DNA of 9,516 bases from the NCBI GenBank assembly GCA_964580435.1, contig CAZOKP010000097.1:1-9516 (forward strand), written 5' to 3'. Under the pieces are notes generated by a model that was not told the origin of the DNA, did no database searches, and worked only from the letters and a program-made list of their open reading frames with translations. Positions 6,810 to 9,516 of this stretch are shown piece after piece (the first letter of the stretch is position 1; every line of letters starts with the position of its first letter). A program made the translations under genes and the position numbers. This DNA is from CAZKEW01 sp964580435 (GTDB taxonomy: Bacteria; Acidobacteriota; Aminicenantia; Aminicenantales; UBA8522).

Positions 6810-7496
6810 TCAGGTTTGTGCTCTTTGTTTTCTGGCCCAGGGGCAGACTTGCAGGCACACCAGGCAGGCTTCATCGCCCTTGCACGTGGCGATGTTGAGG
6901 ACCTGCTCGCGGGTTTCGGGCCGGTCGTCGAACCGGACCAGAGTCAGGGATTTCGGCGGGCAATAATCGACGCACAAGGAACAGTCGCCGCACAGGCTGG
7001 CGATGGGATCATCGGGGATGAGCGGCATGTCGGTGAGGACAGCGATCAGGCGGTGAAGCGGCCCAAATTCGGGAGAGACGATGAGGAGCGAGCGACCCTG
7101 CCAGCCGAGCCCGGCAGTCTTGGCCAGGACTTTGAGCGACATGAGGCCGATTCGGTGGACCGGGTCGAACTCATCGTCCGTGTGAATAGTCAAGGCATGA
7201 TAACGCTCTTCGTTGATATAATCCCAGAGGCCCAGGGCCACCTTCTCCAGAAAGAGCGCGACTTTATCGCCTTTGGCCTTTTTTCCTATTTTGCCCAGCT
7301 GGGCACCCAGCACAATGGCGTAGGGAAATTTCGTAATGAAGTGAGAAACGTCGAGAGGAATGCCCAGTGGCAGGTCTTCGAGCTTACTCATATCAGCGAC
7401 GCCGATTATGTCAATGTTGGCCCGCTTAATGAAAGCTTTTAAGCGCTTTGTGTTCTCAAGCCTTTTTGCCTGAGTGTTTTTCTCGCCCTTTCTCAT
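6810..7496 (-). CDS. QueG-like double [4Fe-4S] cluster protein, short form
   Basis: This 228-aa iron-sulfur protein is related to epoxyqueuosine reductase QueG (COG1600 type). The N-terminal part (about 15-60, RANIDIIGVADMSKLEDLPLG and FPYAIVLG) resembles the QueG N-terminal domain. The middle AGLGWQGRSLLIVSPEFGP matches the QueG AGLGW-GKN-LLI-PEFG core. Two ferredoxin-type cysteine sets follow: C169, C172, C175, C179-P, and C205 with C211, C214, C218-P. The protein stops right after the second set, so the C-terminal HEAT-like repeats of full QueG (about 380 aa) are missing. The catalytic Asp in QueG VDSAP has no clear equivalent; the aligned stretch reads DPVHRIGL. It is therefore probably a redox protein of unknown substrate, not the tRNA-modification enzyme. 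The start is the ATG at 7496, since the first conserved strand lies near residue 28; its Shine-Dalgarno is weak (AGAGGA at 7509-7514, 12 nt away). The gene lies 46 nt behind the zinc-ribbon gene and may share its transcript. Confidence 0.85.
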   Translation of the reverse strand: MRKGEKNTQAKRLENTKRLKAFIKRANIDIIGVADMSKLEDLPLGIPLDVSHFITKFPYAIVLGAQLGKIGKKAKGDKVALFLEKVALGLWDYINEERYHALTIHTDDEFDPVHRIGLMSLKVLAKTAGLGWQGRSLLIVSPEFGPLHRLIAVLTDMPLIPDDPIASLCGDCSLCVDYCPPKSLTLVRFDDRPETREQVLNIATCKGDEACLVCLQVCPWARKQRAQT

Positions 7497-7542
7497 GGAG
7501 TCTTGTCGTCCTCTGTGCGTAGCCTATCATAAAGCGATCATT

Positions 7543-8121
7543 TCACTCTTTTTTTTCGAGCTGCGCGCCGCAGTGCGGGCAGGCTTTCCAGGCGGACTCG
7601 ACGGGCTTGCCGCAGTTCTTGCAGACCTGCTGGAGCGGCGCCCCGCAATGGGGACAATAGGTGAACCCCTTCTCCACCGGCTTCTGGCAGGAAGGGCATG
7701 TCGGCGTCGGCGCTTTCGCCGGCGGAGATGCAGGGGGAGCGCTTGCCGTCGACTTTCCTGAAGCCGGCAGAGGGTGGTCCTGGCGCACGATCAGATAGAT
7801 CAGGAGCCCGATTAAATTTCCGATGAAGACCAGAAGCGCCCACAGGACGCCGCTCATCTTCCGCTGTTCGGCATCCCGGTAGACCCAGACAATCACCACG
7901 ATCCAGAGGATGAAGAAGAGGAGAGAAAAAGACCAAAGCGGGACTAAAGGAAACCAGGGACCAAGGTGCCAGCCGTTGAGGGATACGTGATGCACTCCCC
8001 TGGCCAGTCCGGCAAAGATTCCAAACGGGGCAAGCACCAGCGGAGTCAGGATGAAACCTGCGAAAAGCAGGAGCAAAACAAATATGAGAAGCGCGGTCAT
8101 TTTTCCTGATAAAACGGCCAT
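7543..8121 (-). CDS. Membrane protein with PLDc_N-like segment and two C-terminal zinc ribbons
   Basis: This is a 192-aa membrane protein of unknown function. Three hydrophobic segments lie at about 9-35, 60-82 and 91-113. The stretch YRDAEQRKMSGVLWALLVFIGNLIGLLIYLIVR resembles the small PLDc_N (phospholipase D-nuclease N-terminal) membrane hairpin, but no PLD catalytic domain follows. A Pro/Ala-rich linker (118-140) leads to two zinc ribbons with CPSC/CPHCG (C142, C145, C156, C159) and CKNCG/CPHCG (C167, C170, C181, C184). The ribbons probably face the cytoplasm. The start at 8121 has a strong AAGGAGG 6 nt upstream. A second in-frame ATG at 8100 overlaps the anti-sigma stop as ATGA and would shorten the protein by 7 residues. 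The gene overlaps the anti-sigma gene by 25 nt and so is probably co-translated with it. It may be part of the sigma/anti-sigma membrane signalling unit, which is inference from position. An A8 tract (7549-7556) codes the last residues. Confidence 0.85.
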   Translation of the reverse strand: MAVLSGKMTALLIFVLLLLFAGFILTPLVLAPFGIFAGLARGVHHVSLNGWHLGPWFPLVPLWSFSLLFFILWIVVIVWVYRDAEQRKMSGVLWALLVFIGNLIGLLIYLIVRQDHPLPASGKSTASAPPASPPAKAPTPTCPSCQKPVEKGFTYCPHCGAPLQQVCKNCGKPVESAWKACPHCGAQLEKKE

Positions 8122-8591
8122 GATAAACCTCCTTGTTTATTCAAAATAACGGGAGCGAAAAAGAGCATCAAGGCGTTCTGAAGGATAATGCCCAGGACCA
8201 AGACGGCCTCCAGCGTAAACTTTTGATCACGGAGAAATCCCTCGACGCCCGGGACAAGAAAAGCGGCGGTCAAGACGGTGAGGACGGCCAGCGCAACCCA
8301 GATCGGCCAGGGGACACGAACTGCTGCTGCAGCGCGTCGGGGCCGTGGCCGGCGCGTAGGCCTGGTGCCAAGTTCTTCGTGGCAGGCGAGCCGAACCCTC
8401 TGCTCAAGCTCTGGGGGAAGAGGGGGCGCGGGCGCCTTTTCAAGGGAGAGATGAAGATCTTCCCATGAATCTCTAAACTCCGCGCAGGCCGGGCACTGAG
8501 CCAGATGCCGCTCCATGGTGAGCCGTTCCTCCGGGCTCAGCTTCCCTTCGCCGGCCTCAATGATCAAACGCTCAAAATCTTGGCATCGCAT
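8097..8591 (-). CDS. Zinc-finger anti-sigma factor with two TM segments
   Basis: This 164-aa protein probably holds the upstream ECF sigma factor inactive at the membrane. The N-terminus is a putative zinc finger (zf-HC2/ZAS) with C3, H29, C33 and C36. The H-x3-C-x2-C core reads HLAQCPAC, the usual anti-sigma arrangement. An Ala/Pro linker and a very basic stretch (about 75-92, many Arg) precede TM1 (about 93-116). A short loop and TM2 (about 126-150) follow. With the finger in the cytoplasm, both ends would be cytoplasmic and only the roughly 10-residue loop exposed, so there is no large periplasmic sensor domain. The start at 8591 lies inside the sigma gene (28-nt overlap) with GGGGAGAAG just upstream. 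The 3' end overlaps the zinc-ribbon gene by 25 nt. The zinc finger could be redox-sensitive, but this is not shown. Confidence 0.9.
   Translation of the reverse strand: MRCQDFERLIIEAGEGKLSPEERLTMERHLAQCPACAEFRDSWEDLHLSLEKAPAPPLPPELEQRVRLACHEELGTRPTRRPRPRRAAAAVRVPWPIWVALAVLTVLTAAFLVPGVEGFLRDQKFTLEAVLVLGIILQNALMLFFAPVILNKQGGLSWPFYQEK
8128..8134 (-). promoter_or_regulatory. Ribosome binding site of the zinc-ribbon gene, inside the anti-sigma gene
   Basis: On the minus strand this reads AAGGAGG, a perfect Shine-Dalgarno 6 nt before the ATG at 8121. It lies within the coding region of the anti-sigma gene near its 3' end. It favours the 8121 start over the ATGA-overlap start at 8100, whose upstream AGGAAAA is weaker. 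Confidence 0.7.
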
Positions 8592-9142
8592 TTTATCTTC
8601 TCCCCTTTGGGATGGTAGGAGGCGAGCTCCCTTTGCAGCCTTTTGACGGCCCGGTACATCAGGGATTTCACCGTCCCGACCGGAATTTCGAGCGCGCCTG
8701 CGATCTCCGTCTGCTCAAGCCCTTCGATTTCTTTGAGCACGAAAACCCGGCGCTGCTTTTCCGGCAGCCGGGCCAGGGCCCGGTCGATATCTTTGCGGGT
8801 GACCGCTCTCTGCGCTCTCCCGGCCGGGTCGTATGTGGACACTGCCGTCTCTTCGGCCGCGGAGGCTTCGGTCATTTCGCTCCTCGTTCTGCCCAAGAAA
8901 AGCATCCGTCTGACCCGCTTTTTTCGGAGCATGTCCCGATGAAGATTCATGACAATCACCGCTAACCAGGGCTTCAGGTTCTCCCTGTCAGCGTTCTCTG
9001 GCAGGTGCCTGACGACGCGCAGCCAAACCTCCTGAAACATATCCTCAGCCTCGCCCCGGTCCTGGCTCAAATAAAGGGCCAAACGGTAGACATCTCCCTT
9101 GTATCTATCGTAAACCTGGTCGAACTCTGCGGTTGATGTCAT
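8564..9142 (-). CDS. ECF-type RNA polymerase sigma factor (sigma-70 family)
   Basis: This 192-aa extracytoplasmic-function sigma factor directs RNA polymerase to a small stress regulon. Region 2 covers about residues 7-76: YDRYKGDVYRLALYLSQDRG, then EAEDMFQEVWLRVVRHL (the AED-QE-WLRV signature for core binding), then PWLAVIVMNLHRDMLRKKRVRR. A 40-residue acidic/Ala linker follows. Region 4 lies at about 122-173, with the helix-turn-helix in LEQTEIAGALEIPVGTVKSLMYRAVKRL, which reads the -35 element. There is no region 3 and no added C-terminal domain. The ATG at 9142 has GGAGAG (9148-9153) 5 nt upstream. The gene overlaps the anti-sigma gene by 28 nt, the classic ECF/anti-sigma pair. An ECF-like promoter lies about 75 nt upstream, suggesting autoregulation. 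The inducing signal is unknown. Confidence 0.95.
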   Translation of the reverse strand: MTSTAEFDQVYDRYKGDVYRLALYLSQDRGEAEDMFQEVWLRVVRHLPENADRENLKPWLAVIVMNLHRDMLRKKRVRRMLFLGRTRSEMTEASAAEETAVSTYDPAGRAQRAVTRKDIDRALARLPEKQRRVFVLKEIEGLEQTEIAGALEIPVGTVKSLMYRAVKRLQRELASYHPKGEKIKCDAKILSV

Positions 9143-9215
9143 CCCATCTCTCCGGGCGCTTCGCTCTCCTTCATCCTCAACAGAGATGTCGCCTTAAGTA
9201 CACTTCACCCATAAA

Positions 9216-9239
9216 GACGTATATGTCAACAAAAAGTTC
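9216..9239 (-). promoter_or_regulatory. Candidate ECF-dependent autoregulatory promoter
   Basis: On the minus strand, GAAC (9236-9239, in AGAACTTTTTG) is followed after 16 nt by CGTC (9216-9219, in ACGTCTTT). AAC at -35 and CGTC-like -10 elements with about 16-nt spacing are typical of many ECF promoters. Transcription would start near 9208 and give a leader of about 65 nt. A TTGACA (9224-9229) lies between the two parts but has no acceptable -10 at 17 nt (GAAGTG), so a housekeeping promoter is less likely. Confidence 0.45.
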
Positions 9240-9261
9240 TAGTTCGCAGGCATCTCCAATT

Positions 9262-9504
9262 TTATGCTAAAGGGTCTTTGAGAAGGGCTTGAGCGACCAT
9301 CACGCGGAGATCGGCCTGAGAGCGCATCTTGCGAGGGTAGCCGTAGGCCTCCTTATAATTGTGTTTGAGTAGGGCGAGGGGTGTGGGCGAAGAAGGCCAC
9401 AGGGGCTGCAAAAAATGAGGCGTGGGTGGCACGGTGCGTCCCCCTACGGGCGAGCGAATGGTGGTGGGTGGGGGGGTCTTAAGCGAGAACGGAGGGGGAC
9501 GCAC
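9262..9504 (-). CDS. Possible gene remnant, hypothetical
   Basis: This is an open frame of 80 codons with a GTG start that falls inside the inverted repeat. The N-terminal 45 residues are low-complexity Pro/Thr-rich and come from the repeat element and a C-rich tract, so they are unlikely to be real. The last 34 residues (from about KHNYKEAYGYPRK) have a normal composition. The end, ADLRVMVAQALLKDPLA, faintly recalls the opening helix of a BON domain but stops at once. It may be the tail of a gene disrupted by the repeat, or a chance frame. No function is assigned. Confidence 0.2.
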   Translation of the reverse strand: MRPPPFSLKTPPPTTIRSPVGGRTVPPTPHFLQPLWPSSPTPLALLKHNYKEAYGYPRKMRSQADLRVMVAQALLKDPLA

Positions 9505-9508
9505 CGTG
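9430..9508. repeat. 79-bp element bounded by a perfect 16-bp inverted repeat
   Basis: CACGGTGCGTCCCCCT (9430-9445) and its exact reverse complement (9493-9508) flank a 47-nt C/T- and G-rich spacer that contains GGTGGTGGGTGGGGGGG. A perfect 16-bp match is far beyond chance in so short a stretch. The GGTGCGTCCCC ends resemble the palindromic repeats often found beside REP-associated tyrosine transposases (IS200/IS605-like) in environmental genomes. That link is from memory and no transposase is in the window. It could be a small non-autonomous element or the edge of a larger one running past the window. Confidence 0.7.
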
Positions 9509-9516
9509 ACAGGACC

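Noticed and set aside
7549..7556. A8 tract (minus strand) at the end of the zinc-ribbon gene as a programmed slippage site.
   Set aside because: It is only a few codons before the stop and encodes a plausible Glu/Lys tail; a frameshift would gain nothing evident.
9329..9359. TTGCGA-N19-TATAAT as a plus-strand promoter.
   Set aside because: The -10 is perfect but the -35 is weak, the spacing is long, and no plus-strand gene follows in the window.

Overview
The window reads like chromosomal DNA from a free-living, Gram-negative-type bacterium. G+C looks to be roughly 55-60% by eye, genes are closely packed, Shine-Dalgarno sites are strong, and there is a lipoprotein signal peptide. The gene set and the style of the terminal GGTGCGTCCCCC-type repeat would fit Acidobacteriota or a relative such as Aminicenantes. 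That placement is a guess, because the window has no rRNA or other marker gene. I see no tRNA, CRISPR array, phage gene or intact transposase.

Left part (83-2562). An M3-family zinc oligopeptidase with a lipoprotein signal peptide runs on the minus strand. A 353-bp divergent intergenic region follows. It holds a weak promoter candidate for the peptidase, a very G/C-rich middle without a convincing gene, and a near-consensus sigma70-type promoter for the genes to the right.

Centre (2563-6750, plus strand). This is a tight three-gene operon with gaps of 2 and 1 nt: an FAD-dependent alkyl-DHAP-synthase-like enzyme, an FAD-dependent glycerol-3-phosphate dehydrogenase, and a diacylglycerol-kinase-family lipid kinase. 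Together they suggest a glycerolipid or ether-lipid pathway. The dehydrogenase could supply dihydroxyacetone phosphate, the synthase-like enzyme could act on a DHAP-type substrate, and the kinase could phosphorylate a lipid alcohol. From memory, Mycobacterium tuberculosis carries a similar neighbourhood (glpD1, Rv2250c, Rv2251, Rv2252). The chemistry of the bacterial cluster is not settled, so this is the most interesting part of the window.

Right part (9142-6810, minus strand, read right to left). An ECF sigma factor is followed by a two-TM zinc-finger anti-sigma factor, a three-TM double-zinc-ribbon protein, and, after 46 nt, a short QueG-like protein with two [4Fe-4S] cysteine sets. The first three genes overlap (28 and 25 nt), which implies co-translation. 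A GAAC-N16-CGTC element upstream of the sigma gene looks like an ECF-type autoregulatory promoter. The QueG-like gene converges on the lipid operon across 59 bp that contain a perfect 8-bp hairpin.

Right edge (9243-9516). This stretch has no confident gene. It holds a possible gene remnant and a 79-bp element bounded by a perfect 16-bp inverted repeat.

Left edge (1-82). This stretch lies downstream of the peptidase. I see no gene with a start codon and no clear terminator in it.
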